NCBI RefSeq assembly: GCF_001678905.1
Contig: NZ_CP012117.1
Location: 1,178,001 to 1,242,000, forward strand
DNA length: 64,000 bases
From: Dermabacter vaginalis
GTDB lineage: Bacteria > Actinomycetota > Actinomycetes > Actinomycetales > Dermabacteraceae
Direction of reading: 5' to 3'
The notes beneath the pieces are model-generated. The model was not told where the DNA came from. It did not search any database and saw only the letters and a list, made by a program, of their open reading frames with translations. Shown piece after piece: positions 51,724-60,927 of this stretch; positions within the stretch are counted from its first letter, which is position 1, and each line of letters begins with the position of its first letter. The position numbers were made by a program, and so were the translations under genes.

Positions 51724-54557
51724 GTGAGCACACGATCGCCAACATCCGCGAGGGCTTCACCGGGCGTTTCTCGTTTGACCTCGATCCCTTCCAGCTCAAC
51801 GCCATGGACGCGCTCGATCGCGGAAGCTCTGTACTCGTCGCCGCACCTACCGGGGCTGGGAAGACCATCGCTGGGGAGTACGCGGTGCACCGCGCGATTG
51901 CCCACGGGGTCAAGGTGTTTTACACAACCCCCATCAAAGCGCTCAGCAACCAGAAATATCAGGAACTCGTCGACTGGCTTGGGCACGAAGCCGTGGGGCT
52001 CGTGACGGGTGACGTCAACATCAACTCCGAGGCACAGGTTGTGGTGATGACGACCGAGATCCTCCGCAACATGATGTATGCCGATTCCCCCACGCTTCAC
52101 TCGCTCGGCTACGTCGTCATGGACGAGGTCCACTACCTCGCCGACCGCATGCGCGGACCCGTGTGGGAAGAGATCATCATCCACCTGCCCCGCAGCGTGC
52201 AGCTCGTGGCGCTTAGCGCGACAGTGTCCAATGTCGAAGAATTTGGCGCGTGGCTCGAGGAAGTTCGCGGAAGCACGGAGGTGATCGTCTCGGAGCGCCG
52301 GCCAATTCCGCTGTGGCAGCACGTTCTCAGCGATCACGAACTCATCGACGTGTTTCTCGACGAAGATGGCCAGGCGACGCCTTCGCACGGCCCCTTTACG
52401 CATAGACGCTACCGCGAGGTCAATCCCTTGCTTGCCGAGATCGGCAAGGACTCGTGGGAGAAGGTCCCCTCCGACCGCCGCCACGGATCCAACCGCCGCG
52501 GGCGGGGCCGCAAGCACGGAAGGTCGGGCCGGCGGGGGTATCGTGATCGGCGCCAGGACCAGCGCGGGCACCGACGTTCAAGTCGCCATGACCAGCAGAT
52601 GCGTCCTCGCGCCATGAGCCGCGCGGATGTCGTTTTCCTCCTCGAGAAGAAGGGCATGCTTCCCGCCATCTTCTTCATTTTCTCCAGAAGCGGCTGCGAT
52701 CAAGCCGTATCGCAACTCATGCGCGCGAACGTGCGTCTGACCGATGACGCGGAGCGTTCTCAGATTAAGGAAGCCTTTCGGGCCGCGCTCGGCGATGTGC
52801 GCGCGGATGACTACGACGCACTGGGGATCGGCAGAATCGAACGCGCAGCCATGAACGGACTCGCCGCTCACCACGCCGGGCAGCTTCCCGCGGTCAAAGC
52901 CGTGATTGAGGATCTCTTCGCGCGGGGCCTCGTCAAGGTCGTATGCGCAACGGAAACGCTCGCGCTCGGGATCAATATGCCCGCACGCACGGTCGTGCTC
53001 GACAAGCTCACAAAATTCAACGGCACAGAACATGCGCAGATCACCCCGGGCGAGTACACGCAGCTCACGGGGCGCGCAGGGCGCCGCGGTATTGACGTCG
53101 AGGGACATGCGGTGGTCGTGGTCGGATCCTCGGTAGCGGCCCAGGACGTCGCCGGGCTTGCCTCAACGCGCACGTACAAACTCCGCTCGGCATTCAGGCC
53201 CACCTACAACATGGCCGTCAACCTGCTCGGCCGCTACAGCCTCGAAGAGGCCTACGAAACGCTTGAAAGCAGTTTCGCGCAGTTTCACACAGACCGAAGC
53301 GTTGTCGCGCAAGCCCGCAAGGCGCGCGAAAAGCACGACGTGGCCGAGCAGTATCGCGAGGCGATGCATTGTTCGAAGGGCGATATCGCCGAATACGCGG
53401 ACATCCTCGAAAAAATCTCCGCGAGAGAAAAGGAATTGAGCCGCAACCGTGCCGATAAACAGCGCGAGCGCACCCGTTCAATCGTTGGCAAACTTCGACG
53501 CGGCGAGATTATTGCGATCCCCGGCGGGCGCCGCTCGGGATTTGCCGTGGTGATCGACCACGAGAAAACCGTGAAGGGGCCACGAGTATGGGTCGTGACT
53601 CGGGAGGGGCAGCTCAGGGATCTCTACCCCGAGGATTTTTCCGCGAGTCCCATGGTTCTCGAAACAATGAGGGTCCCCTCCCTTGACCGCATACGAAGCG
53701 CTCGCGTACGTAAGGACACAGCCTCGGCACTGCGCGAAAAGCTTCGCGGTGAAGAGTCGCCCCGAAAGGCTGTGAGGGCCCGTTCAACGGGGAAAACGGC
53801 TAACCCCAACCACGATCCTCTTCTGGTAGAACTTCGCGAAGCACTGCGCGCACATCCGTGCCATCACTGCGAGGAGCGCGAGCAGCACATGCGATGGATT
53901 TCCCGCTATCGGAAGGCGGCACGCGAGGCGGCCCGTGCCGAGCGAACAGTCACCCAGCGCACTTCTCATCTTGTGCGGCAATTCGACCGCGTGAGGGCAG
54001 TTCTTGAAGCGCTCGGGTATGTGGGGGAGGCCGACGCCGCAGGGCACGTCAGCGTGACTTCGAAGGGCGAGCTACTGAAACGCGTCTATTCGGAGCGCGA
54101 CCTTATCGTGTGCGAGGCTCTCGATCAAGGGGTCCTCGAGAGGCTCTCGCCGGACGCGCTTGCAGCGGTTGCGAGCGCCCTCAGCTACGAGCCTCGACGC
54201 GATGATGGCGGGAGCGAGGACCATGACGATCGCGCCGTCACCCGCGCCCTCTATGCCCTCTCCTTCCTCGTCGATGACATCAACGTTCAGGAAAGGCGAG
54301 CCGGGCTCGAGCAGACTCCCGCTCCACACCCTGGTCTGTGCTCGGCCGTGTACCGCTGGGCGCACGGGGAAGGATTCGCACAGTCGGTAGGCAATATTCC
54401 CGTGGCGCCCGGAGACTTTGTTCGCCACGTTCGGCAGGTCATCGACCTTCTTGACCATCTCGCTCACGTCCCGGGGGAGGCACACACGGGGGTTGCCGCA
54501 ACCGCACGTAAGGCACGCCTTCAGCTTTTGCGCGGGATCGTGGCTCAAGATATGTAA
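51720..54557 (+). CDS. helY: SKI2-like ATP-dependent RNA helicase HelY
   Basis: Actinobacterial DExH helicase (945 residues) related to yeast Ski2/Mtr4, presumably acting in RNA turnover. Walker A is AAPTGAGKT (Ala42-Thr49), the DExH box is DEVH (135-138), LSATVSN is motif III and QLTGRAGRRGID is motif VI. A long C-terminal region follows with TYNMAVNLLGRY, an accessory beta-barrel and the DSHCT-like end. Residues 252-299 between the two RecA domains are Arg-rich (many Arg, Gly, Ser), an insert likely to bind RNA. ATG overlaps the lipid kinase stop. Confidence 0.93.
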   Translation: MSEHTIANIREGFTGRFSFDLDPFQLNAMDALDRGSSVLVAAPTGAGKTIAGEYAVHRAIAHGVKVFYTTPIKALSNQKYQELVDWLGHEAVGLVTGDVNINSEAQVVVMTTEILRNMMYADSPTLHSLGYVVMDEVHYLADRMRGPVWEEIIIHLPRSVQLVALSATVSNVEEFGAWLEEVRGSTEVIVSERRPIPLWQHVLSDHELIDVFLDEDGQATPSHGPFTHRRYREVNPLLAEIGKDSWEKVPSDRRHGSNRRGRGRKHGRSGRRGYRDRRQDQRGHRRSSRHDQQMRPRAMSRADVVFLLEKKGMLPAIFFIFSRSGCDQAVSQLMRANVRLTDDAERSQIKEAFRAALGDVRADDYDALGIGRIERAAMNGLAAHHAGQLPAVKAVIEDLFARGLVKVVCATETLALGINMPARTVVLDKLTKFNGTEHAQITPGEYTQLTGRAGRRGIDVEGHAVVVVGSSVAAQDVAGLASTRTYKLRSAFRPTYNMAVNLLGRYSLEEAYETLESSFAQFHTDRSVVAQARKAREKHDVAEQYREAMHCSKGDIAEYADILEKISAREKELSRNRADKQRERTRSIVGKLRRGEIIAIPGGRRSGFAVVIDHEKTVKGPRVWVVTREGQLRDLYPEDFSASPMVLETMRVPSLDRIRSARVRKDTASALREKLRGEESPRKAVRARSTGKTANPNHDPLLVELREALRAHPCHHCEEREQHMRWISRYRKAAREAARAERTVTQRTSHLVRQFDRVRAVLEALGYVGEADAAGHVSVTSKGELLKRVYSERDLIVCEALDQGVLERLSPDALAAVASALSYEPRRDDGGSEDHDDRAVTRALYALSFLVDDINVQERRAGLEQTPAPHPGLCSAVYRWAHGEGFAQSVGNIPVAPGDFVRHVRQVIDLLDHLAHVPGEAHTGVAATARKARLQLLRGIVAQDM

Positions 54558-54608
54558 AAGCGCTGTTTTGAGAAACAGTCTGTGTCGGTCTACCGGTGAA
54601 GGCGAGGA

Positions 54609-54707
54609 ATGACGGTTAAGAAGAGGCGTGCGGCGTTCATCTTCGCTCGCTCCTTGGCGCCGTTGTTCGTCTGCGACATCGTGCGAGGAGCCGCGCGTGA
54701 AGGCTAA
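54609..54707 (+). CDS. possible 32-residue leader peptide upstream of lnt
   Basis: A short frame (MTVKKRRAAFIFARSLAPLF then VCDIVRGAAREG) begins with ATG after GAAGGCGAGG and ends inside the lnt start region. It might couple translation into lnt or be a chance frame. A basic N-terminus followed by a hydrophobic stretch is noted. Only ribosome-site spacing supports it. Confidence 0.25.
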   Translation: MTVKKRRAAFIFARSLAPLFVCDIVRGAAREG

Positions 54708-56307
54708 GAACAGCAAAGCCGAAACTGAGACCCGCGAAATCCTCGTACCCCATTTCGAGGGCGAAAAGTTTACGCCCCCAATTTTTGCCCTCGTGAGCGC
54801 GGTGATTGGTGGTCTCCTGTTCCACTTCGCGTTTGATCCCTATGGCCTGTGGGGCCTTTTGCCGCTTGCTCTCGGCGCCCTCTTTTTTGCGTCGTTTACG
54901 CGACGCGCGAGCGTGGCGTTCGTGAGTGGTCTTGCCTTCGGAATCAGCGCTTTCATCCCTCTTTTCTCATGGGCGAGTATCTACGCCGGGCTTGGTCCGC
55001 ATCTCGCACTCGCCATCTTCGAGGCTCTGTATATCGCCGTGTTCAGCGTGCTCGCACGGTTTATTCTCGTGCGCCGGGGTATCCGTTTCTCGAGCAGTGT
55101 GGGTATTGCCTGCCTGTGGGCGATCACGGAGTTTGCCCGCGCAAGCGTGCCGTGGGGCGGGCTCTCCTGGGCAATGAGTGCCTTTGCCTACGCCGATTCC
55201 CCGCTCTTGAATTTCGGACCGTGGCTCGGGGTGACGGGGATCGGGGCCATCTCAGGTTTGCTTGGCGCCTATGCTCTCAGCACCGTGGGTGCACTGACGT
55301 TCCGCCGCGCACGCGGCCGCAACGGGGTGCACGCCGTGTGGCCAGCCTCCGTGGCCATCATCATCGTGCTATGCGCGCTCGTGACGCCCAGGCCGGCCAA
55401 CTCTGTGGATGCAGGCCATCATTCGCTTCGGGTCGCCGGGATTCAAGGAAACATCGAACGTCCCAAAGCCGGTTCTTACTACATTCCCGACACGATGTTC
55501 GACAACCACGTCGAGCAAACGCGCGACTTTCTTGCGGGCGGAGGTCATGCACGGCTCATCGTGTGGCCAGAGGATTCAACCGGCTGGGATGTGCAAAACA
55601 ACCATGAGCGCATGGCCACTCTTCAACAGCTCGCACGTGACGCTGGTGCTCCCCTTCTCGTTGGCACACAGAGCCCTGATGGGGAAAAGGCCCGCATGAA
55701 CACCTCGATTCTTCTTGACGCCGAGGGACCCACTGGCCAGGAATACACGAAACGACACCCGGTTCCCTTCGGGGAATACATTCCGCAGCGTGAATTTTTC
55801 TCGAAGATTACCGACAAGGTTTCGCTGGTGGAGCGGGATATGACCCCGGGCACCCAGGTCGGAGTGCTCGACCTTTCAGGCACCGAGGTAGGCGTACTCA
55901 TTTGCTTTGAAATCGCCTATGAGCAGAGCGTCGCCGATACCGTCAACGCGGGCGCTGAGCTGCTCGTCGTACAGTCCAACAACGCCCTCTTCCTCGACTC
56001 CCACGAGTCCGTCCAGCAACTCGCACAGGCCAAGGTATTCGCCGTTATTTCTGGCCGGAGCGTCGTTCATATTTCTACCGTCGGAGATTCCGCTATCTAC
56101 ACCCCTGAAGGGCGGAAACTCGCAAGCCTCGACCACTGGACCGAGGGGACCATGGTTGCCGACGTCCCCGTGCGTACGGGTCTCACTCCCGCGATGGAAC
56201 ACGGAGCCGTGATCAGAGGAATCATCGCGGCCCTTGCCGGCGTTGTTCTTCTTGCAAGTCTCCTCGCTCCGCCGCGCACGATCAAAGAAAGGCGCTCACG
56301 CCCGTGA
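54697..56307 (+). CDS. lnt: apolipoprotein N-acyltransferase
   Basis: Adds the third acyl chain to the N-terminal Cys of lipoproteins at the membrane; a known substrate type is the FKBP lipoprotein in this window. The 536-residue protein has about seven membrane helices (residues 27-230) and an outside nitrilase domain with the triad Glu292 (VWPEDSTG), Lys352 (YTKRHPVPFGEYIPQ) and Cys403 (VLICFEIAYE). The last helix ends at 533. GTG 54697 is chosen, six bases after GAGGAG; an in-frame extension to 54628 adds only a polar segment. Its stop overlaps ppm1. Confidence 0.92.
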   Translation: MKAKNSKAETETREILVPHFEGEKFTPPIFALVSAVIGGLLFHFAFDPYGLWGLLPLALGALFFASFTRRASVAFVSGLAFGISAFIPLFSWASIYAGLGPHLALAIFEALYIAVFSVLARFILVRRGIRFSSSVGIACLWAITEFARASVPWGGLSWAMSAFAYADSPLLNFGPWLGVTGIGAISGLLGAYALSTVGALTFRRARGRNGVHAVWPASVAIIIVLCALVTPRPANSVDAGHHSLRVAGIQGNIERPKAGSYYIPDTMFDNHVEQTRDFLAGGGHARLIVWPEDSTGWDVQNNHERMATLQQLARDAGAPLLVGTQSPDGEKARMNTSILLDAEGPTGQEYTKRHPVPFGEYIPQREFFSKITDKVSLVERDMTPGTQVGVLDLSGTEVGVLICFEIAYEQSVADTVNAGAELLVVQSNNALFLDSHESVQQLAQAKVFAVISGRSVVHISTVGDSAIYTPEGRKLASLDHWTEGTMVADVPVRTGLTPAMEHGAVIRGIIAALAGVVLLASLLAPPRTIKERRSRP

Positions 56308-57050
56308 CCACGCTCGTGATCATTCCTACCTATAACGAAATCGACGCGCTCCCGCCGACTCTGACACGGCTGCGGGATGCCGAACCACAGGCTCACGTCC
56401 TCGTTGTCGACGATGCTTCACCCGACGGCACGGGAGAGTGGGCCGAGCAGATGTCAACCAACGATGACCACGTGCATGTTCTCCATCGCACCGACAAAGG
56501 TGGACTCGGCCCGGCGTATCTCGCTGGTTTCGCGTGGGGACTCGAGCACGGCTACGACGTCTTGTGCGAGATGGACGCCGATTCTTCCCATCGGCCCGAG
56601 CAGCTCGGCACCCTCCTCACCGCGCTCGATCGCGGTGCCGATCTCGCGATCGGATCACGCTGGGTCACCGGCGGGGCCGTGCACAATTGGCCCCTGAACC
56701 GCGAGTTGCTGTCACGGGGCGCCAATACCTACGTGAATCTTGCCCTCGGTCTCGGGGTGAATGACGCAACGGCAGGCTTCCGCGCGTTTCGTGCTGACGT
56801 TCTCGAGACCGTCCTTGCGGGTGAATCTATTGCAAGCCAAGGCTATTGCTTCCAGGTCGATATGACTCGCAGGGTTCGCGCTGAGGGTTTTGTCATCCGC
56901 GAAATTCCCATCGACTTTGACGAGCGAGAATACGGAGAATCAAAGATGAGTTCCGCGATCATTCGCGAAGCTATGCTCCGCGTGACGCAGTGGGGCCTTG
57001 AGCACCGCCTCTCGCAGGCTCGTAGGTTCGTGAAAGCAGGTGCCCGATGA
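56304..57050 (+). CDS. ppm1: polyprenol monophosphomannose synthase (GT2)
   Basis: Transfers mannose from GDP-mannose to polyprenyl phosphate at the inner membrane face, supplying mannose for lipoglycans and protein mannosylation. The 248-residue GT-A glycosyltransferase has IPTYNE (7-12), VVDDASPDGTG (35-45) and the metal motif MDADSSHRPEQ (Asp91, Asp93). It overlaps lnt (GTGA), matching the mycobacterial fusion of the two functions in one protein; here they are separate genes. Stop overlaps the FxsA gene. Confidence 0.92.
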   Translation: MTTLVIIPTYNEIDALPPTLTRLRDAEPQAHVLVVDDASPDGTGEWAEQMSTNDDHVHVLHRTDKGGLGPAYLAGFAWGLEHGYDVLCEMDADSSHRPEQLGTLLTALDRGADLAIGSRWVTGGAVHNWPLNRELLSRGANTYVNLALGLGVNDATAGFRAFRADVLETVLAGESIASQGYCFQVDMTRRVRAEGFVIREIPIDFDEREYGESKMSSAIIREAMLRVTQWGLEHRLSQARRFVKAGAR

Positions 57051-57670
57051 ACACCTCTCAGAAAACTCGCTCGATTCCCGCTTGGGCGCTGCCGGTCGGT
57101 GCCATCCTCCTTGGGATCCTCGAAATTGCGCTCCTCATCTGGATCGGTTCAGCCACGCGCTGGTGGATCCCACTGCTTCTTATCGCGCTCGGCTGGGTCG
57201 TGGGGTTCGCACTCGTGCTTTCCGCGGGCCAGCAATCGATCACACGCATCATTTCTCTATGGCGTGCCGCAACGGGGCGAGGGGAGCGCAAGAAGCATCT
57301 TTCGCGCCCCGCGTTCACCCTCATTTCCGCCGTGCTTTTCTTCTTTCCCGGCGTCCTCACTGACATCGCGGGCCTCATACTTCTCCTCACCCCCGTGCAG
57401 GAAAAGACCCTCACCTCAATGGGGCTCGGTGCTGGTTCCTCTCCACGACGATTCCTCTTCACCTCTCATGGTGGGGCGGCTATCGAGAGTGAAATCGTGA
57501 TCGATACAACCTCGCAGGCGTCGGAGCCGCCAAGGGGTGCATACCAGGGCGGTTCCTCCCACGTGAGCGGAGATACTCCCCAGATCGACACGAGCGATCG
57601 CACGCGACGCGACGGCCACGATCACCGAGACGGAAAAACGCCGCCCCCTTACGAGGGCGACGTTCTCTAA
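57047..57670 (+). CDS. FxsA family membrane protein
   Basis: A 207-residue protein of the FxsA family, linked in E. coli to relief of phage exclusion. The family core is PVGAILLGILEIALLIWIG, LGWVVGFALVLSAG and FTLISAVLFFFPGVLTDIAGLILLL. Four helices cover residues 12-130, then a polar tail rich in Gly, Ser and Asp. Its role here is unknown. ATG overlaps the ppm1 stop (ATGA), so it is coupled to it. It converges on rbpA. Confidence 0.88.
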   Translation: MNTSQKTRSIPAWALPVGAILLGILEIALLIWIGSATRWWIPLLLIALGWVVGFALVLSAGQQSITRIISLWRAATGRGERKKHLSRPAFTLISAVLFFFPGVLTDIAGLILLLTPVQEKTLTSMGLGAGSSPRRFLFTSHGGAAIESEIVIDTTSQASEPPRGAYQGGSSHVSGDTPQIDTSDRTRRDGHDHRDGKTPPPYEGDVL

Positions 57671-57681
57671 ATGGCTTTGAT

Positions 57682-57700
57682 CCCGGCCTGGATGGCCGGG
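57682..57700. terminator. hairpin between fxsA and rbpA
   Basis: CCCGGCC/GGCCGGG with loop TGGAT lies in the 38-bp gap between the converging fxsA-type and rbpA genes. Short and without a T tract. Confidence 0.5.
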
Positions 57701-57708
57701 CTTGGCTC

Positions 57709-58062
57709 CTACAGGAAGTGGCGGTTCGAGTGGAGCTTGCCGGCGCGCAGCAACTCGAGGCGCTTATCGAGAAGCTCCTGGAGTTCTTCCTCCGAGCGAC
57801 GTTCGAGAAGCATGTCCCAGTGCGTGCGCTGAGGCTTACCGGGCTTCCCCTCAGGCTTTTCGTGGTCGCGAAGGACAGCGGTCTCGCCGCAACGGCACTC
57901 CCACACGAGGGGCACATCAGCCTCAACCGAGAAGGGGAGAATGATGATGTGCTTATTGGGGCAGTCGTACTTCGCTTCTTGGCGCGGAGCAGCGAGAACG
58001 CCGTCATCCGTTTCCATCGAAAGCGAACCGAGTCGGGTGCCTCGCAGTGAGCGAGAGTTCAT
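57709..58062 (-). CDS. rbpA: RNA polymerase-binding protein RbpA
   Basis: Actinobacterial RNA polymerase partner that stabilises sigma-A holoenzyme and promoter complexes. The 117-residue protein starts MNSRSLRGTRLGSLSMETDD, has a CPNKH...WECRCG cluster in the RbpA core domain, and ends with a sigma-interacting C-terminal helix (EEELQELLDKRLELLRAG). ATG 58062 behind GAAGG is chosen; the frame to 58128 adds a poor N-terminus. Convergent with the FxsA gene. The 72-bp gap upstream to the glycerophosphodiesterase should hold its promoter. Confidence 0.95.
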   Translation of the reverse strand: MNSRSLRGTRLGSLSMETDDGVLAAPRQEAKYDCPNKHIIILPFSVEADVPLVWECRCGETAVLRDHEKPEGKPGKPQRTHWDMLLERRSEEELQELLDKRLELLRAGKLHSNRHFL

Positions 58063-58134
58063 CGAGCGACCTTCTTCCCTACGTAGTCCAATATAGACGC
58101 CTCCGCCGGCTCTGCGCCGGGCATTCACAAGCTT

Positions 58135-58965
58135 TCAACGCTTCGGCCGGGGGCGATATTCCCCTCCAGGTCCCGTGCGGCGTGCGGCACGGGCCTCGCG
58201 AACCTTCACGAGCCGATCAACACGGTTACTTACGATACCATCCACCCCCATGTCCAGCAGTGCGTGCATGGTCGGTTCCTCATCGATCGTCCACGCGTGC
58301 ACCTCGCATCCGGCGCGGTGAGCGGCAGCAACAAAGCGTGGAGTGATGACCTTGATCCCCCTGAAACGAATGGGGACTTGGAGCGCTGCGTAAGGCGCGA
58401 GAATTCTTGCGTTCAGGCGCTCGACACCAAGGCTGGACGACGCGAGAAAGGCAGCCACGGTAGAGCGGGACGCACTCGCCATCACTGGACGCCCGCACTG
58501 CCGGCGCGCCAGTGCGACAACCTCACGCGCGACCGCAGGGTCGAAGCTCGTGAGGCACACGCGACGCCCAGCTCCCGTTCTCGCAATGGCCGCCACCGTT
58601 GGCGCAATTGCGCGAGCGCTTTTCACATCGATGTTGAAGGGTACATCCGAAAAGGCGTCCAGGGCATCTTCAAGCCGAGTCACCGTTCCTGCGCCTTGAA
58701 CGCGCAAGGAACTAAGCTCTGTCCAGGACGTTTCAGCTACGGCTCGAGGGTCTCCCTGGGCGATACGAGAAAGACTCGCGTCGTGAATGGTGAGCGCCAC
58801 GCCGTCGCTACTGGCGCGAACGTCGGTCTCGAGTACGTCGGCTCCTTGCGCGAGCGCCGCTTCAAATGCTTCGAGAGTATTTTCCCCGCCGTGAGGGGCA
58901 AAGCCGCGGTGTGCGATGGCACGGGGGAGTGGGCCCGAAAAATATCGACGCTCCATCTCACTCAT
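58135..58965 (-). CDS. glycerophosphodiester phosphodiesterase
   Basis: Cytosolic GDPD-family enzyme (276 residues) that hydrolyses glycerophosphodiesters to sn-glycerol-3-phosphate and alcohol. The TIM-barrel sites are AHRGFAPHGGENTLEAF (His19, Arg20, Glu29), ADVLETDVR (Glu46, Asp48) and TIHDASLSR (His61). VPFNIDVKSARA gives another conserved acid, and WTIDEEPTMHALLDMGVDGIVSNR the C-terminal strand. No signal sequence. ATG 58965 overlaps the last base of the SURF1 stop (TGATG); a GTG at 58968 is an alternative. Confidence 0.92.
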   Translation of the reverse strand: MSEMERRYFSGPLPRAIAHRGFAPHGGENTLEAFEAALAQGADVLETDVRASSDGVALTIHDASLSRIAQGDPRAVAETSWTELSSLRVQGAGTVTRLEDALDAFSDVPFNIDVKSARAIAPTVAAIARTGAGRRVCLTSFDPAVAREVVALARRQCGRPVMASASRSTVAAFLASSSLGVERLNARILAPYAALQVPIRFRGIKVITPRFVAAAHRAGCEVHAWTIDEEPTMHALLDMGVDGIVSNRVDRLVKVREARAARRTGPGGEYRPRPKR

Positions 58966-59894
58966 CACTCTTGCCTTTCTTCGAGAAGCGAATCTTCCTC
59001 GTCCTCGTCGGTCCCACGAGACCTGTGGTGGCCCCCGCGAGTAGAACCGTAGCGATGCAACCGTCCGTGTGCGGAAGGCGACGCCTGACCCCCGGGTGCC
59101 CCGGGCGCTGAGGAAGTGTCGGGCTCCGCTTCTCTTTCTTCGGCCTCATCGCGCAGTGTACGACGCACCGCGACCACAAAGCCGAGGAGGAAGAACACCG
59201 AAAAGATCCACCATTGGAACGCGTACGAGAGGTGGGGTCCAATCGACGTCTCGGGTTTGCTAAGGCCGGCAAGACCTTCCGGCGCGGTACCGTTTTCGCG
59301 CACGGCCTCGCCGTACGTGCCTTCGAGGACCTGGGTGAGCCCTGGCGCTTGTGAAACGACATCGGGGGCGTTCACGGAATGAAGCTGCCCTTCGACCTGA
59401 GGCCTGTCTGTAAGGCGCGGCTCTGTGGGCCTCAGCCGGGCGACAAGCTCCACCTCGCCGCTCGGAACATCGGGGCGCGTCGAGGGAACCGAATCCGTCT
59501 GCCCCGCGACAACCCACCCTCGCACCACGAGAAGGGTCTGCCCCGATACCGCCTTAAAAGGCACGAGCTGCCAAAAACCCACGCTTGAGCCTTGCACGCG
59601 GTTTCGAACGTAGAGCACGCATTCAGGCTCCGCGCAATAGTGACCGCGAGCTTTCACAACCGTGTAATCGTCACTCGCTGCAAGCTTCGTCCGTGCCGAG
59701 GCTGGAGCGTCGGCAAGGGGAATCGGCTCGGCATCGTAGTGCTGTTCGATCACGTCCGCACGGGCGTTCTTTTCCTCGAACCGATGCCACTGCCAGATCC
59801 CGAGGCGCACGCACGTCAAAGTAGCAAGGAGGACAAAAAGAAGGGCGAGCGCCCAGCGCCACGTGACGACGACGCGCAGATTCGCACCCCTCAC
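58965..59894 (-). CDS. SURF1 family cytochrome oxidase assembly protein
   Basis: Membrane protein assisting cytochrome c oxidase assembly in the aa3 branch. The 309-residue protein has the first helix with LGIWQWHRFEEK, an outside beta domain (VRNRVQGSSVGFWQLVPF, LVVRGWV), and the second helix with GPHLSYAFQWWIFSVFFLLG. The C-terminus is an added tail of about 60 residues rich in Gly, His, Arg and acidic residues. It overlaps the DUF3099 gene (ATGA). Confidence 0.93.
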   Translation of the reverse strand: MRGANLRVVVTWRWALALLFVLLATLTCVRLGIWQWHRFEEKNARADVIEQHYDAEPIPLADAPASARTKLAASDDYTVVKARGHYCAEPECVLYVRNRVQGSSVGFWQLVPFKAVSGQTLLVVRGWVVAGQTDSVPSTRPDVPSGEVELVARLRPTEPRLTDRPQVEGQLHSVNAPDVVSQAPGLTQVLEGTYGEAVRENGTAPEGLAGLSKPETSIGPHLSYAFQWWIFSVFFLLGFVVAVRRTLRDEAEEREAEPDTSSAPGAPGGQASPSAHGRLHRYGSTRGGHHRSRGTDEDEEDSLLEERQE

Positions 59895-60286
59895 AGGTGC
59901 TCACCACCCCAGGTCTCGCGCACCGTGCCATCGTCATCAACCGTGATAAACGGCTGTGAGGCCTCCGCGGTGAGAACGAAAGGCGCAGGTTGCGAGTCGT
60001 GACTCTGAACTCCCGTAGCGCTAGTAGGAACTGCTTGATCGTTGGCGACGAGCACTGCAAAAAGAGGGAGAATGACCGCGCCGATCAGCGCGGCGAGCTT
60101 CCACGCGCCAGGCACGATGATGAGAAGCACGAGACACACCATGCGGATCGCCATTGCCACGATGTAGGTGCGCGAACGGCGCGAAACATCAACCGATCGG
60201 GCAACGGGAATGGCCGCGGGAGGGGTCGAAAACGACGTGTGGTCACTCGCGGGTGGAAAAGAGCTTTCGAGGCGCTCAGAGGGCAT
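59891..60286 (-). CDS. DUF3099 membrane protein
   Basis: A 131-residue protein with the DUF3099 core: RSRTYIVAMAIRMVCLVLLI followed by a second helix (AALIGAVILPLFAVLVAN). N- and C-terminal parts are polar; the C-terminus carries FITVDDDGTVRETWGG. Function unknown. ATG 60286 gives an 11-bp overlap with the upstream gene. The DUF3099-SURF1 pairing suggests a respiration-linked role, but this is only by association. Confidence 0.8.
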   Translation of the reverse strand: MPSERLESSFPPASDHTSFSTPPAAIPVARSVDVSRRSRTYIVAMAIRMVCLVLLIIVPGAWKLAALIGAVILPLFAVLVANDQAVPTSATGVQSHDSQPAPFVLTAEASQPFITVDDDGTVRETWGGEHL

Positions 60287-60797
60287 GAAAACCCGTCGTT
60301 GGCAAATGGTGCGCGAGTGAAGCCGCCGCGCTTTCCCCCTTGGGGAGTTCATTCATCGCATAAGAGTAGAGCTGCGCAAACCCGTACACACTAGCGGCCG
60401 CAAGCACAAGGCCCACGAGGCACAGGCACAGATTCACGATGAGCCTTCTCCTACCGGCGTGCGGATCGTGCGGACCGAAAGCACGCGGTTTCTCGGGAGG
60501 AAAACCATTCACGAGTGAGGTATCGGTGTCGCGCATTTCGACGTGCCCGGGTAGCTCTACTCGAGCTGGGTACTGGCCTGGGCGCTCGGCAACAACACCG
60601 CTCGCACGGAGAGTTTCACTTCGAGTGACGGGAGCCGGAACAGCGGGGGAAGGTCCGACGGTTGCCGGGTCAAAGTCGAGGCGCCACCCAGCGGGTGTTT
60701 CGGGCCATCGCGGATCGGGGCTCCACGACGCGGGGAGATCGCCCGTTCCTTCGGGGGGCTCAGGCCATGACGGAGGCGGATTGAAGCGCTTAGCCAT
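60276..60797 (-). CDS. Trp/Pro-rich single-pass membrane protein
   Basis: A 173-residue protein. The N-terminal 60 residues repeat short WP motifs (PSWPEPPEG, SPDPRWPETPAGWRLD). Such segments occur before membrane helices in several actinobacterial proteins. A disordered stretch follows, then a basic HAGRRRLIVNL leading into one helix (about 118-140). Family unknown. ATG start behind GGGAGGAG. First gene of a five-gene minus-strand run ending in rbpA; divergent from fabG. Confidence 0.72.
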   Translation of the reverse strand: MAKRFNPPPSWPEPPEGTGDLPASWSPDPRWPETPAGWRLDFDPATVGPSPAVPAPVTRSETLRASGVVAERPGQYPARVELPGHVEMRDTDTSLVNGFPPEKPRAFGPHDPHAGRRRLIVNLCLCLVGLVLAAASVYGFAQLYSYAMNELPKGESAAASLAHHLPTTGFHAL

Positions 60798-60927
60798 CGG
60801 TGCTCTCCTCCCAAGCGCGAATCAGGTCCATAGCCATGCCGTTCCATCGTAGGCTATGCGCGGCCGCACGATCTTTAGCGATAGGGTGGGCGCGAGACTC
60901 ATTCTTCCACAGCGTGAAAGGGCTACC

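Noticed and set aside
54628-54696. Longer N-terminus of Lnt
   Set aside because: The extra 23 residues are polar with no ribosome site; GTG 54697 has GAGGAG at the right distance.
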